Assembly: GCA_958295465.1 (NCBI GenBank)
Contig: OY282353.1
Span: 4,579,001-4,643,000, forward strand
DNA length: 64,000 nucleotides
Origin: an uncultured Gammaproteobacteria bacterium
Lineage (GTDB): Bacteria; Pseudomonadota; Gammaproteobacteria; HK1
Reading direction: 5' to 3'
Shown: positions 27,729 to 36,519 of the stretch, in pieces
How positions within the stretch are numbered: the first letter of the stretch is position 1
Layout: the number at the start of each line of letters is the position of its first letter
Position numbers and translations under genes: made by a program
Notes under the pieces: model-generated
What the model was told of the DNA's origin: nothing
What the model saw: the letters and a program-made list of their open reading frames with translations, nothing else
The model's database searches: none

Positions 27729-29711
27729 TCAGCTCGCCTTCGCCATCGCGCCGGAGAACACTCGGGCCTCGTCGATCTTCAGATCCGCGCTGATCTCGCC
27801 GCGGCGGCCGTCCTCGAAGACCACCTCGGTGTCGATGTGGCAGGTGTCGGCTCCGGAATAGAGCGCGTCGATGAGCGGCGCGTAGCGTTCGGCGATGATG
27901 CGGCGGCGGACCTTGCGCGTGCGGGTAAGCTCCCCGTCGTCGGCGTCGAGCTCCTTGTGGAGCACGAGGAAGCGCTTGATCTGGGAGGACGAGAGCTGAG
28001 GGTCGCCGGCGAGATCCGCGTTCACCGAGGTGATGCACTCCCCGATCAGCGCGTAGACGCGGGGATGGGCGGCGAGCTCCTGGTAGCTGGCGTGCACGAT
28101 GCCCTGGCGCTCGGCCCAGTTGCCCACCGCGTCGAGGTCGATGTTGATGAACGCGGAGACGTGGTCGCGTTCGTGCCCGAAGGTCACCGCCTCCGCGATG
28201 TGCGGGAAGAACTTCAGCTTGTTCTCGAGGTACTTCGGCGCGAACATCGCGCCGTCGTTGAGCTTCCCCACGTCCTTCGCGCGGTCGATGATGCGCAGGT
28301 GCCCGCCCCGGTCCAGGAGCCCGGCATCGCCGGTATGCACCCAGCCGTCTTCGGTCTTGGTCTCCCGGGTGGCCTCTTCGTTCCTGTAGTAGCCGTGGAA
28401 GACGCCGGGGCTGCGGTAGAGGACCTCGCCGTTGTCGGCGATCTTCAGCTCGACCCCCGGGGCGGGGCGACCGACGGTGTCGGGGCGCACCTCGCCGTCG
28501 GGCTGCATGGTGACGAACACCGCCGCCTCGGTCTGGCCGTAGAGCTGCTTGATGTTGATGCCCAGCGATCGGTAGAAGTCGAAGATGTCGGGGCCGATCG
28601 CCTCGCCGGCGGTGTATGCGATGCGGATGCGCGAGAAGCCCAGGGTGTTCTTGAGCGGGCCGTAGACCAGCAGGTTGCCGAGCCGGTACATGAACCGGTC
28701 CGCGGGCGACACCGGCCGGCCTTCGAGGATCCCGACCCCGACCCGATTCGCGAGAGCCATGAAGTAGTGGTACATCCTGCGCTTGATCAGGCTCGCGTCC
28801 TCGATGCGGATGCTCACGGTGGTGAGCAGGTTCTCGAAGACCGCGGGAGGGGCGAAGTAGTAGGTCGGACCGATCTCCTTCAGGTCCTGCATCACCGTCG
28901 CCGCGCTCTCCGGGCAGCTCACGCAGAATCCGCTCACGTAGCTCTGCCCGAACGAGAAGATGTTGTCGCCGACCCACGCCATGGGCAGATACGCGAGCAC
29001 TTCGTCATCAGCCCTGAGCTTGTCGAACTCCACCGCATTGCGCGCGGTGACGAGGACGTTGTCATGGGTGAGCATCACCCCTTTCGGATTGCCGGTGGTG
29101 CCCGAGGTGTAGAGGATGATCGCGACGTCGGTTCCGCTCCCTTTCGCGACCTCCTCGTCGAAGCGGCCGGGGTTGTCGCCCGCGAACGCCCTGCCCCGCT
29201 CCCGGATCGACGCGTACGAGTGCAGGAAGGGCTGGTCGTAGTGGCGCATCCCTCGCGGTTCGTCGTAGAGGACGACCTCCAGCGAGGGGCACTGCTCCTT
29301 GATCTCCAGCAGCTTGTCGACCTGCTCCTGGTCCTCCGCGATCGCGAACCGGACCTCCGCATGCTCGACGACGAACTGCAGCTCCTTCGCCACGGCATCC
29401 TGGTACATCGGCACCGGCACCCCGCCGAGGGCCTGGGCCGCGCACATCGAGCCGTAGAGCCGCGGGCGGTTGCGTCCGATGATCGCGAGCTTGTCGCCCC
29501 GCTCGAAGCCGAGCGCCGCGAGCCCGCAGGCGAGCGCTTCCACCTCCGCCTTCAGCTCGCTCCACGTCCAGCTCTGCCAGATGCCGTACTCCTTCTCGCG
29601 CGCCGCGTGCCGATCCGCGAACCGGCGGGCGTTGAGGGCGAGCAGTTTCGGAAAGGTGTCGAGGGCGGCCGGCGCGTCTGCACCCGGCTCGGCATCTGCT
29701 GCTTCGGGCAT
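27729..29711 (-). CDS. Long-chain/aryl acyl-CoA ligase (AMP-forming), LIV-cluster type
   Basis: A 660-residue adenylate-forming ligase. The start MPEAADAEPGADAPAALDTF at 29711 has AAGGAG upstream. It carries IILYTSGTTGNPKGVMLTHD, AYLPMAWVGDNIFSFGQSYV and QLYGQTEAAVFV; the C-terminal part holds DDGELTRTRKVRRRIIAERY, as in the FadD15-like branch with long C-terminus. The gene heads the minus-strand run ligase-livG-livH-livM-livK-livF-PaaK. Presence of two ligases of different subfamilies around one transporter suggests import and CoA activation of an acid, plausibly aromatic. Confidence 0.9.
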   Translation of the reverse strand: MPEAADAEPGADAPAALDTFPKLLALNARRFADRHAAREKEYGIWQSWTWSELKAEVEALACGLAALGFERGDKLAIIGRNRPRLYGSMCAAQALGGVPVPMYQDAVAKELQFVVEHAEVRFAIAEDQEQVDKLLEIKEQCPSLEVVLYDEPRGMRHYDQPFLHSYASIRERGRAFAGDNPGRFDEEVAKGSGTDVAIILYTSGTTGNPKGVMLTHDNVLVTARNAVEFDKLRADDEVLAYLPMAWVGDNIFSFGQSYVSGFCVSCPESAATVMQDLKEIGPTYYFAPPAVFENLLTTVSIRIEDASLIKRRMYHYFMALANRVGVGILEGRPVSPADRFMYRLGNLLVYGPLKNTLGFSRIRIAYTAGEAIGPDIFDFYRSLGINIKQLYGQTEAAVFVTMQPDGEVRPDTVGRPAPGVELKIADNGEVLYRSPGVFHGYYRNEEATRETKTEDGWVHTGDAGLLDRGGHLRIIDRAKDVGKLNDGAMFAPKYLENKLKFFPHIAEAVTFGHERDHVSAFINIDLDAVGNWAERQGIVHASYQELAAHPRVYALIGECITSVNADLAGDPQLSSSQIKRFLVLHKELDADDGELTRTRKVRRRIIAERYAPLIDALYSGADTCHIDTEVVFEDGRRGEISADLKIDEARVFSGAMAKAS

Positions 29712-29949
29712 CGTCTCCTCCCTTCCCTTGGACGCGCCGCCCCTCCGCCCAGCCTTGGAGACGACCCGTATCGTTCGCGAGGCCGACTCTGGAGCGTGCG
29801 TCACGAACGCCGTCCGTGCGGTGGCTAATGATAATTCATACTGCGTGCCAGTAAAGCGGAAGTCTTGTCCAACGAGAGATGAGCCTGAAGGGAAGGCGTG
29901 AATCCAACGAGAAGTCAGCCTGTAGCGCGGGGTCCGGGATCATCGGAGG
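29712..29949. other. Upstream region of the LIV/ligase operon
   Basis: About 240 bases between the ligase start and a transposase remnant. It should contain the operon promoter. An AT-rich patch around 29825-29850 is the most likely place, but boxes are not clear enough to annotate. Confidence 0.4.
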
Positions 29950-30140
29950 ATGATCGTGACGCTACGGACCGAACGAGTCCGGACGCCGGAGCAGGTGCGT
30001 GCCTTCGTCAAGGGCAGCGAGGCGGTGGACCCCCGTACCCGCTTTCGCGGGGCGGCTTTTGCGGAGGCCGACCGGGGATCGGTATGCGAGTTCTTGCGCT
30101 GCACGCTGGTACGGTTGAGCCATGAGGGCTTGGGCAAGCC
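29950..30140 (+). pseudogene. 5' remnant of an integrase-type transposase gene
   Basis: From ATG 29950 the frame gives MIVTLRTERVRTPEQVRAFV, then KGSEAVD and, after an odd stretch, CTLVRLSHEGLGKPDKGLVR. This resembles the N-terminus of IS-encoded integrases in which LGKPDKGLVR is followed by a helix-turn-helix; everything beyond is missing. The odd stretch contains the palindromic element at 30038-30051, which seems to have been inserted. No terminal repeats of an IS were identified. Confidence 0.6.
30038..30051. repeat. Short palindromic element inside the transposase remnant
   Basis: CCCGC-TTTC-GCGGG, the reverse orientation of the core of the 7486-7517 element. It lies where the transposase frame loses similarity to its family. 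Confidence 0.6.
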
Positions 30141-30254
30141 CGACAAGGGGCTGGTCAGGCGATCGTGCGATGGACACCGATCGAGTCACGAAAGGCCGCG
30201 GATGGCCGAGGCGGTGAGAGTGACGAGCCTCACCGCCGCCCGTCACGCAGACCC

Positions 30255-30815
30255 TCATTCCATATCGCGCCGATGATCGGCGACCCGTTCCACCAGCCAC
30301 CGCCACGCTTCGCGCTCATGCGGGCCGGCGGTCTTCTCGACCGCGATCCGAAGATAGTCCATCTCACGGTCGATCTTCTCCGCCGGCAGCATGTGCAGGC
30401 GGCTGACCAGTATCGCAGCCTCGACCACCGCCGCCTGCGCCCGGTTGAAGCCCCGGAAGGCGGCATGGTTTTCGCGCGCCAGCGCCCGGCAGTAGATGCG
30501 CGGGCGCAGCTCGTCGTCTTCCCACCGCGCCACCTCGATCTCCACGTGGGCCAGCGCCTGCGCGAGCCGGACCCCGGAGACCGTTCCCGCCGGGATCGTG
30601 GGCCAGTCCCTGCGCCCCGTGTGGCAACCGGCGAAGACGCGCACGTCGTCGGTGTAGTTGATGACCGCCTGGCCGCTGCGCAGGAGGTTGTCGAGGGTGG
30701 TGGAGGGACGAAACGGCGCGATCAGGTAGAGATCGCCCTCCCACCGGACCCCCATGGGTGCGACGTAGGGCACACCGTCGGTTCCCAGCGTGGTGATGAT
30801 GGTCTCGCGGATCAT
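30255..30815 (-). CDS. DUF447 family protein, linked to methanopterin-dependent C1 metabolism
   Basis: A 186-residue protein beginning MIRETIITTLGTDGVPYVAP, with the flavin-reductase-like split-barrel look of DUF447 (WEGDLYLIAPFRPSTTLDNL, then VINYTDDVRVFAGC). In known methylotrophs and archaea the family travels with tetrahydromethanopterin genes; its own reaction is not established. It overlaps the DUF6513 stop by four bases (ATGA) as the last gene of a three-gene operon. Confidence 0.85.
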   Translation of the reverse strand: MIRETIITTLGTDGVPYVAPMGVRWEGDLYLIAPFRPSTTLDNLLRSGQAVINYTDDVRVFAGCHTGRRDWPTIPAGTVSGVRLAQALAHVEIEVARWEDDELRPRIYCRALARENHAAFRGFNRAQAAVVEAAILVSRLHMLPAEKIDREMDYLRIAVEKTAGPHEREAWRWLVERVADHRRDME

Positions 30816-32200
30816 TCTCCGGTAACGCTGCCGTCTCCGGTGGCGCCGCTACGGTGGATGCCGTCGTTCGCGCCGCGGACCGCCACCCCCCATTCCAGCT
30901 CGTTGTCCTGGAGGTAGCGCTTGCCGAGCTGCCATGCGATCTGGGCCCGGCCGAGCTCGACCCCGAGGTAGAACGCATGGCTCGCGTCCCCGTCCACCGC
31001 GAGCGCGGGATAGAGCGCGAAAGGGTCGGTCGCGAGCTGCCGGCCGTCGCGGTTGTAGACGTGGATACCCTCCCGGGCAAGTTGGATCCGGAAGCTGGGA
31101 TCCTTCACCGCGGCCGCGGTCTGCGCCACCTCGTCGGACGTATGGGGAAAAGGCTTGCGGTCCCTCAACGCCATCAGGCCGGGGTGGTAGCGTCTCGGCA
31201 GATTCCCGTCGCGCTTCGCCGCCCACATGATGCGGCGCGCGATGTCCGCCTCCCGCACCGACGTATGCGCGTGGGGACTGACCTCGGTGGTCAGGACGGC
31301 TCCGACGTCGAGCTCCGACACCACCCCCATCAACACCGCGGTGATCCCCGTGGTGTCGGCGTCGGTGAGCTCGGTCAGGTTGCCGATACCCATCATGATC
31401 TCGGCGTCGGGATATCGCCGGCGGACCGTGTGGTACCTCAGCAACGACTCGGTGAAGCCGAAGTGGATCGGCTCCAGGACGGGGTCGAGCAGGAAGCGCC
31501 GGCCTTGCGCGGCCAGTGCCTCGGCCGCGCGGTACAGGGAGGGCAGATCCGAGGGCCGCTCCGGGATCAGCACCGGCGTGCCGGCTGCCTCTCCGGCGAT
31601 GTGCAGGGTGCTTTCCTTGAGGCTGAGCAGGTAGTCGGCGCCCGCGGCGGCCCCCCGTTCGAGCTCCGACGGCTCCAGCGAATCGACGCTGACCGCATGG
31701 CCCTCGTGCTTCAGGGCCGAGATCGAATCCTCCAGATGGGGGAAGGCGACGCCGGGCAGGCAGCCCAGGTCGATGACGTCCGCGCCGTCCGCCCGGTAGG
31801 CAGCAGCCCGCTCCAGGATCTGCTCGACGCCCATGTTCGGCGCGTCCACGATCTCGGCCAGGATCGTGACCCGGTGCTCGCTCAGATCGGGCCGACGGCC
31901 CGTCGTGCCGAAGTATTCGGGAAGGTCCTTGAGGTCCTTGGGGCCGCGCTCCACCGGCACCCCGTAGGCTTGCGAGAGGGCTTCGACGTCGCCGCCGCAC
32001 AGCCCCGGAACGATGATGCGTTGCGCGTCCCCCGGATCGGCGAGGCGGCGCCTGATCATGTCCGCCGTCATCAGGCCCGCCACCTGCAACCCCAGCTCGT
32101 GCACGCGACAGGAGAAGTGCCTCTTCTTCAGCCCCTCGAGCTCCCGGCACAGGCTGTCGTGCGCGAGGCGGCCGGTGAGGAAGAGGATGCGCTCGCCCAT
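30812..32200 (-). CDS. DUF6513 protein, dihydropteroate-synthase-like pterin-binding domain
   Basis: A 462-residue protein. The N-terminus (MGERILFLTGRLAHDSLCRE) is the DUF6513 part. From about residue 125 a dihydropteroate-synthase-like TIM barrel follows: ILAEIVDAPNMGVEQILERA, YRADGADVIDLGCLPG, AVSVDSLEPSELERGAAAGA, and MMGIGNLTELTDADTTGITA. The family is known from tetrahydromethanopterin gene clusters, where a role in pterin biosynthesis is presumed. Its ATG directly follows the stop of the pterin dehydratase (TGA ATG), and its end overlaps DUF447, so the three genes are co-translated. Confidence 0.88.
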   Translation of the reverse strand: MGERILFLTGRLAHDSLCRELEGLKKRHFSCRVHELGLQVAGLMTADMIRRRLADPGDAQRIIVPGLCGGDVEALSQAYGVPVERGPKDLKDLPEYFGTTGRRPDLSEHRVTILAEIVDAPNMGVEQILERAAAYRADGADVIDLGCLPGVAFPHLEDSISALKHEGHAVSVDSLEPSELERGAAAGADYLLSLKESTLHIAGEAAGTPVLIPERPSDLPSLYRAAEALAAQGRRFLLDPVLEPIHFGFTESLLRYHTVRRRYPDAEIMMGIGNLTELTDADTTGITAVLMGVVSELDVGAVLTTEVSPHAHTSVREADIARRIMWAAKRDGNLPRRYHPGLMALRDRKPFPHTSDEVAQTAAAVKDPSFRIQLAREGIHVYNRDGRQLATDPFALYPALAVDGDASHAFYLGVELGRAQIAWQLGKRYLQDNELEWGVAVRGANDGIHRSGATGDGSVTGE

Positions 32201-32581
32201 TCAGTCGTACTTGATGTAGCGGAACCTCTGATCCCTGGGCGTCCCTTCCAGGGCGCCGCCCTCCTCGCCCGGCTGCCAGTGGACGAACTCCTCGATCTTG
32301 CGTGCCAGCTCGAAGTCCTTGTCGGTCACGCCCTTGGCCGCGTGGTTCATCAGCTTGACGATGACGAAGGCGTAGGAGGCGGTGATGTCGGGGTGGTGCC
32401 AGGCGGCCTCCGCGAGATGGCCGACGGCGTTGATCACCATCAGCGTCCCCTTCCAGCCGCTGGTCCGGTAGCGGCGCCTGATCCAGCCGTCTTCGTAGTA
32501 CCAGTGCGGCAGCCCGGCTTCGAGCTTCGCCTTGATCTCCGCTTCACTGTAGGTTCTGTCCTCTCGCCGGTCGCCGGTCAT
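32201..32581 (-). CDS. Pterin-4a-carbinolamine dehydratase-like protein
   Basis: A 126-residue protein from ATG 32581, with AGGAGG at good distance; the longer frame to 32698 is unlikely. The signature HLAEAAWHHPDITASYAFV matches the dehydratase active site (H-x3-AxxHHPD). It would dehydrate a 4a-hydroxy pterin or act as an accessory pterin-binding protein. Being first in an operon with DUF6513 and DUF447, it more likely serves methanopterin-type cofactor metabolism than phenylalanine hydroxylation, for which no gene is nearby. Confidence 0.9.
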   Translation of the reverse strand: MTGDRREDRTYSEAEIKAKLEAGLPHWYYEDGWIRRRYRTSGWKGTLMVINAVGHLAEAAWHHPDITASYAFVIVKLMNHAAKGVTDKDFELARKIEEFVHWQPGEEGGALEGTPRDQRFRYIKYD

Positions 32582-33238
32582 GACGGGGTTCCTCCTGCGG
32601 TGGGCCGGGGGCAGGCCAGTGTAAACCAACCGGACGTGGCCCCCGCACCGGCCTCGGCGGCATCTCTCCGGCGACGTACCGGACATGGAGCCCGTCACCG
32701 TCCGGCGGGCCCGGTTTCAGCGCCCGCCCGTGCAGGCCCAGGGCGGGCGCCGCCCTGCATCGACACCCCCGCGCCGAGGCGCGGCGCCCCGTAGCTTCTC
32801 CCCCGGTCGTGCGCGTGAATCGCACGCACGCGGGCAGTGTAGTGCTTCGTCGCTGCGCTCTCGTGCCGAACACCCTCGTTGACGCCACGCATGGAACCCG
32901 TTCGTGCCTGGGAGGCTCCGGGCACTCGGGCCATCGTGGCGATACGGAATTGGGCCTGATTCGATTTCGGCATGGTGGATACCTCCCCCCCAAAGGGTCA
33001 GGTGTCCACGAAATCGGGTCAATTCCACGACGCTCGTCTTCCCGGAAACGGACAAATTCATTTGCTGCCGACCTGCTCCGGGAGCGCCGTTTCCGGGGCG
33101 TTGTGCCAATCCGCCGGGCGCGGGTCCCCCTCCTCGATGAAGGGTTCAAGCTCGCACGTTCAGGCGGACCGGCGCTTCTCGGAGCGGGTGCTATGATCGC
33201 CCGCCGCTCGAAGCCGCCCGCCAGATGACCGGCCACCG
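32582..33238. other. Intergenic, ~660 bp; probable insertion-sequence debris
   Basis: Separates the pterin operon (minus) from the VWA/DnaJ pair (plus). No gene is supported. Around 32970-33030 the DNA reads GTGGATACCTCCCC and later GTGTCCACGAAATCGGGTCA, which resembles terminal sequences of integrase-type insertion sequences, so part may be a relic element. The rest shows nothing I can name. Confidence 0.35.
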
Positions 33239-33955
33239 ATGACCGGAGACCGCAACAAGCTCCCGACGCAGTCCACGTCGGCCGAGGTCGATGCCTTCCT
33301 GCGCAACGTGGCGTCGGTCACGCCCGTCGGGCGGACGAAGACCCGGGGACGCCTGCTGTTCGCGATGGACGCGACCGCCAGCCGCGAACCGGCCTGGGAC
33401 CGCGCGTGCCGGATCCAGGGCGAGATGTTCACCGAGGCGGCGCGGGCCGGCGGGCTGTCGGTGCAGCTCTGCCATTACGGCGGGTTCAACGGCTTCGAGG
33501 CGACGCCCTGGCTCATGAGCTCGGATTCGCTCTTGCGCCACATGAGCGCGGTGCGTTGCGCCGCGGGCATCACCCAGATCGAGCGCGTGCTGCGCCATGC
33601 GAAGACCGAAGCCGAACGTTCCCGGGTGAATGCGGTGGTCTTCGTCGGCGACTGCGTCGAGGAGGACGTCGATCGGCTGTGCGCGGCGGCCGGCCCCCTG
33701 CGCCTGCTGGCCGTCCCGATGTTCGTGTTCCAGGAAGGCCACGACCCCGTAGCCGAACGCGCCTTCCGGGAAATCGCCACCCTGACCGGAGGGGCGTACT
33801 GCCGCTTCGATGCGTCGAGCGCGGCGGAGCTGCGCGACCTGCTGCGCGCGGTGGCGGTCTACGCGGCGGGTGGCCGCGAGGCGCTGGAGGATCTCGGCCG
33901 GCGCGAAGGCGGCACGATCAAGCGTCTCACGCATTCGCTCGGCCCGCACAGATAG
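33239..33955 (+). CDS. VWA-like domain protein paired with a J-domain protein
   Basis: A 238-residue protein with a von Willebrand factor A-like core. The strand-loop RLLFAMDATASREPAWDRAC fits a modified metal-binding DxTxS site, and AVVFVGDCVEEDVDRL is the following strand with acidic residues. FREIATLTGGAYCRFDASSA is typical of the VWA C-terminal part. Ends six bases before the DnaJ-domain gene. I know this gene pair from other proteobacteria without an assigned function; a scaffold or chaperone-linked role is inferred. Confidence 0.8.
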   Translation: MTGDRNKLPTQSTSAEVDAFLRNVASVTPVGRTKTRGRLLFAMDATASREPAWDRACRIQGEMFTEAARAGGLSVQLCHYGGFNGFEATPWLMSSDSLLRHMSAVRCAAGITQIERVLRHAKTEAERSRVNAVVFVGDCVEEDVDRLCAAAGPLRLLAVPMFVFQEGHDPVAERAFREIATLTGGAYCRFDASSAAELRDLLRAVAVYAAGGREALEDLGRREGGTIKRLTHSLGPHR

Positions 33956-33961
33956 CCGGAC

Positions 33962-34681
33962 ATGCACCCGATCCTGCTGCTCGCCGCCCTGGTCGCGGTG
34001 CTTTTCTTCATTAGCTGGTACAAGCGCGTCCCCAAGTCGAAGCAGAAGCGGGTCCGCAACCGCGCGCTGCTGATCGGAGGCGGGATCGTCCTGTTCTTCG
34101 CACTGATCACCGGCAAGCTGCATCCCCTGTTCGCCGGTCTGGCCGCCCTGGTGCCGCTGGCGTACCGCGCGGTCGGACTGTTCCAGACCTTCAACACCAT
34201 CAGGGCGTTCACCAGCCGCATGAAGGCCGGCGCCTCCCCGGGCCCCACCCCGGGCCAGACTTCGGAGGTCGAGACCGCGTTCCTGAGCATGCGGCTCGAC
34301 CACGACACCGGAGAGATGGACGGCGCCGTGCTCCGGGGCAGGTACGAGGGGCGCGCGCTCGGCTCGCTCGCCCTCGAAGACCTCCTCGCGCTGCTCACCG
34401 AGTGCCGGTCGGACCGGCAGTCCGCGGTGGTGCTCGAAGCGTATCTGGACCGCACCTGCGAGGGCTGGCGCGAGCGCGAGGAGCCGCCGTCCGGCGATGC
34501 TTCGGGCGAGATGAGCGAGAACGAAGCGCGGGCGGTGCTGGGGCTCGGGCCGGAGGCGACGCGGGAGGAGATCATCGAGGCGCACCGCCGCCTCATCCAG
34601 CGGCTCCACCCCGACCGCGGCGGCTCGGACTACCTCGCAGCGAAGCTCAACGCGGCGAAGGATCTGCTGCTCGGCGGGTGA
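33962..34681 (+). CDS. Membrane-anchored J-domain protein (DnaJ/TIM14-like)
   Basis: A 239-residue protein. Two N-terminal hydrophobic helices (LLLAALVAVLFFISWY and LLIGGGIVLFFALITG) anchor it. The C-terminal 55 residues form a J domain in the DjlA/TIM14 style: EARAVLGLGPEATREEIIEA, then HRRLIQRLHPDRGGSDYLAA with the HPD motif needed to stimulate Hsp70 ATPase, then KLNAAKDLLL. Likely recruits DnaK to the membrane. Translationally linked to the VWA-like gene upstream. Confidence 0.88.
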   Translation: MHPILLLAALVAVLFFISWYKRVPKSKQKRVRNRALLIGGGIVLFFALITGKLHPLFAGLAALVPLAYRAVGLFQTFNTIRAFTSRMKAGASPGPTPGQTSEVETAFLSMRLDHDTGEMDGAVLRGRYEGRALGSLALEDLLALLTECRSDRQSAVVLEAYLDRTCEGWREREEPPSGDASGEMSENEARAVLGLGPEATREEIIEAHRRLIQRLHPDRGGSDYLAAKLNAAKDLLLGG

Positions 34682-34790
34682 CGCCCCTGCCCGCGGCGCC
34701 GTCCGGAAGCATTCGTCAGCCTTCGTATGGGACGTCCAAGCGGCGGCGCCGGACCCACCCGGCCCGCCGTGCCACCGTGCAGGGAGCGCC

Positions 34791-35257
34791 CGTCAGCCGT
34801 CGAAGGCGACATCCACGCGGCGGTTCTGCCCGCCCCCTCCAGGACTTGCCGCCCGGCGGTGCCGGACCCACCCGGCCCGCCGTGCCACCGTGCGGGGAGC
34901 GCCCGTCAGCCGTCGAAGCCGACATCCACGCGGCGGTTCTGCCCGTCCCCTCCAGGACTTGCCGCCCGGCGGGCGCCGGACCCGCCCGGCCCGCGGTCTC
35001 ACCGTGCAGGGAGCGCCCGTCAGCCGTCGAAGGCGACATCCACGCGGCGGTTCTGCCCGCCCCCTCCAGGACTTGCCGCCCGGCGGTGCCGGACCCACCC
35101 GGCCCGCCGTGCCACCGTGCGGGGAGCGCCCGTCAGCCGTCGAAGCCGACATCCACGCGGCGGTTCTGCCCGTCCCCTCCAGGACTTGCCGCCCGGCGGG
35201 CGCCGGACCCGCCCGGCCCGCGGTCTCACCGTGCAGGGAGCGCCCGTCAGCCGTCGA
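34791..35257 (-). repeat. 227-bp higher-order tandem repeat derived from the 3' end of alaX
   Basis: Units begin at 34791, 34904, 35018, 35131 and 35245, spaced 113, 114, 113 and 114 bases, so two unit types alternate (A-B-A-B) with a 227-base period. Type A reads CGAAGGCGAC...CCCGCCCCC; type B reads CGAAGCCGAC...CCCGTCCCC. On the minus strand every unit contains a copy of the last ~11 codons plus stop of alaX (QNRRV-VAFDG or VGFDG), the genuine one being at 35245 onward. Adjacent copies are nearly identical, so expansion is recent. Confidence 0.93.
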
Positions 35258-35957
35258 AGGCGACGATCACCCGGCGGTTCTGGCGGCCCTTCTTCTCGAT
35301 CTTCGTCACCCGCACCGGCCCGATCTCGCCGGTGGAGGCCACGTGGGTGCCGCCGCAGGGCTGCAAGTCCACGCCTTCGATGTCGAGCAGCCGCACGCTT
35401 CCCCGACCGCGCGGGGGCGCCACCGACATCGTGCGCACCAGCGATGGGTTCGCATCGAGCTCTTCCTCGCTGATCCAGCGCGGATTCACGGGGTGATCTT
35501 CGGCCACGAGCCGATTGAGCCGGGTGGTGAGGTCCTGCTTGTCGAGCGTGCTCTCGGGGAGGTCGAAGTCGAGCCGGCCGCTCCCGTCCCGGATGGACCC
35601 GCCGGTCACCGGCGCCGGAATGAGCGAGCACAGGAGGTGCAGGCAGGTATGTATCCGCATCAGGCGATGCCGGCGATCCCAGTCGATGCGAGCGGTGACC
35701 CCGGAGCCGGCGAGGGCGGGATCGGCCGATGCTTCCGGAACGTGGACGATCTCGTCCGGGGCCGCGCCCTTGCGGGTATCGACGATGCGGATGGCGGTCC
35801 CATCGTGGAGGACCAGCTCGCCACTGTCGCCCGGTTGACCGCCTCCGAGCGGGTAGAAGACGGTGCGGTCGAGGCGAATCCCGGCTTCATCCACCGCGGT
35901 GACGCGGGCTTCGCAAGACCTTGCGTACGCATCCTGCCTGAACACTTCCTCGGTCAT
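35247..35957 (-). CDS. Alanyl-tRNA editing protein AlaX (trans-editing)
   Basis: A 236-residue free-standing editing domain that deacylates Ser- or Gly-mischarged tRNA-Ala. Zinc ligands are visible in MRIHTCLHLLCSL (HxxxH) and in the second motif VDLQPCGGTHVAS (CxxxH). FYPLGGGQPGDSGEL is the N-terminal beta-barrel signature shared with AlaRS. This is the AlaX-II/M length class. The last codons lie inside the tandem repeat array that follows, which repeats this gene's C-terminus but ends each copy with its own stop. Confidence 0.92.
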   Translation of the reverse strand: MTEEVFRQDAYARSCEARVTAVDEAGIRLDRTVFYPLGGGQPGDSGELVLHDGTAIRIVDTRKGAAPDEIVHVPEASADPALAGSGVTARIDWDRRHRLMRIHTCLHLLCSLIPAPVTGGSIRDGSGRLDFDLPESTLDKQDLTTRLNRLVAEDHPVNPRWISEEELDANPSLVRTMSVAPPRGRGSVRLLDIEGVDLQPCGGTHVASTGEIGPVRVTKIEKKGRQNRRVIVAFDG

Positions 35958-36207
35958 CGGTATCGCTCCGTTTCGATGCCGATGCGCCTCACACGCTCGA
36001 ACTGGAGCCGCGGCGGCCGCGGGCCGCGGGAGCCCGTCCGGCGCCGCCTGCGATTCGGCTCATCGGCGTCCATGCGTCGAGTATACGTTCCCGGTCGGAA
36101 GCGTCGGCGTGAGAGGCAGCGGGGCGGCTCGACCCGCCCCTTCCAACGGCGGGTGGCCGGTCTGCCGTCGATGTTCTCCTGAAGGGAGGCATATCGAGGA
36201 GAAACCG

Positions 36208-36226
36208 CCCCCGCCACCGGCGGGGG
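36208..36226 (-). terminator. GC-rich hairpin downstream of the DUF465 gene
   Basis: CCCCCGCC-ACC-GGCGGGGG forms an 8-bp stem with a 3-base loop. On the minus strand it is followed by CGGTTTC, only a weak T-tract. It lies about 70 bases after the DUF465 stop and before alaX, so it is a plausible but not strong terminator. Confidence 0.5.
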
Positions 36227-36294
36227 CCGCGGGGCGGCCCGCGGGAGGACCTTCGAACGAATGTCTCCGTCGCCGGGGAAGCCCGCACGACGGA

Positions 36295-36519
36295 TCAGAC
36301 GTGCTCTCGCCGGTACTGCTCGATCATCGCCGCCATCTTGTCCTTGGCGAGGAGCTTTTCCTTCTTCATCGTGCCGAGGCTGAGGTCATCGAGCGGCAAT
36401 ACGCCGATCTCGGCATCGCGGACTTTTGCCTTGAGTGTGTTGTGCTGCTTGTAGAGGATCTGGAACTGCTCGTTGTCGTTGAGGAGCACCTCAACGATGT
36501 CCTGGTCGTACTCGAACAT
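36295..36519 (-). CDS. DUF465/YdcH family small protein
   Basis: A 74-residue helical protein starting MFEYDQDIVEVLLNDNEQFQ, continuing LYKQHNTLKAKVRDAE and ending KKEKLLAKDKMAAMIEQYRR. The helix-turn-helix hairpin with H-x-L-K and K-K-E-K-L-x-L-K-D is the DUF465 pattern (YdcH of E. coli). GGGAGG lies just upstream of the ATG. The family is short, cytosolic and of unknown role. Confidence 0.9.
   Translation of the reverse strand: MFEYDQDIVEVLLNDNEQFQILYKQHNTLKAKVRDAEIGVLPLDDLSLGTMKKEKLLAKDKMAAMIEQYRREHV

Noticed and set aside
34791..35257. Regular ~113-bp repeats considered as CRISPR or integron attC array.
   Set aside because: No short repeat/unique spacer pattern and no integron core or cassette genes; the whole unit is repeated and derives from alaX.
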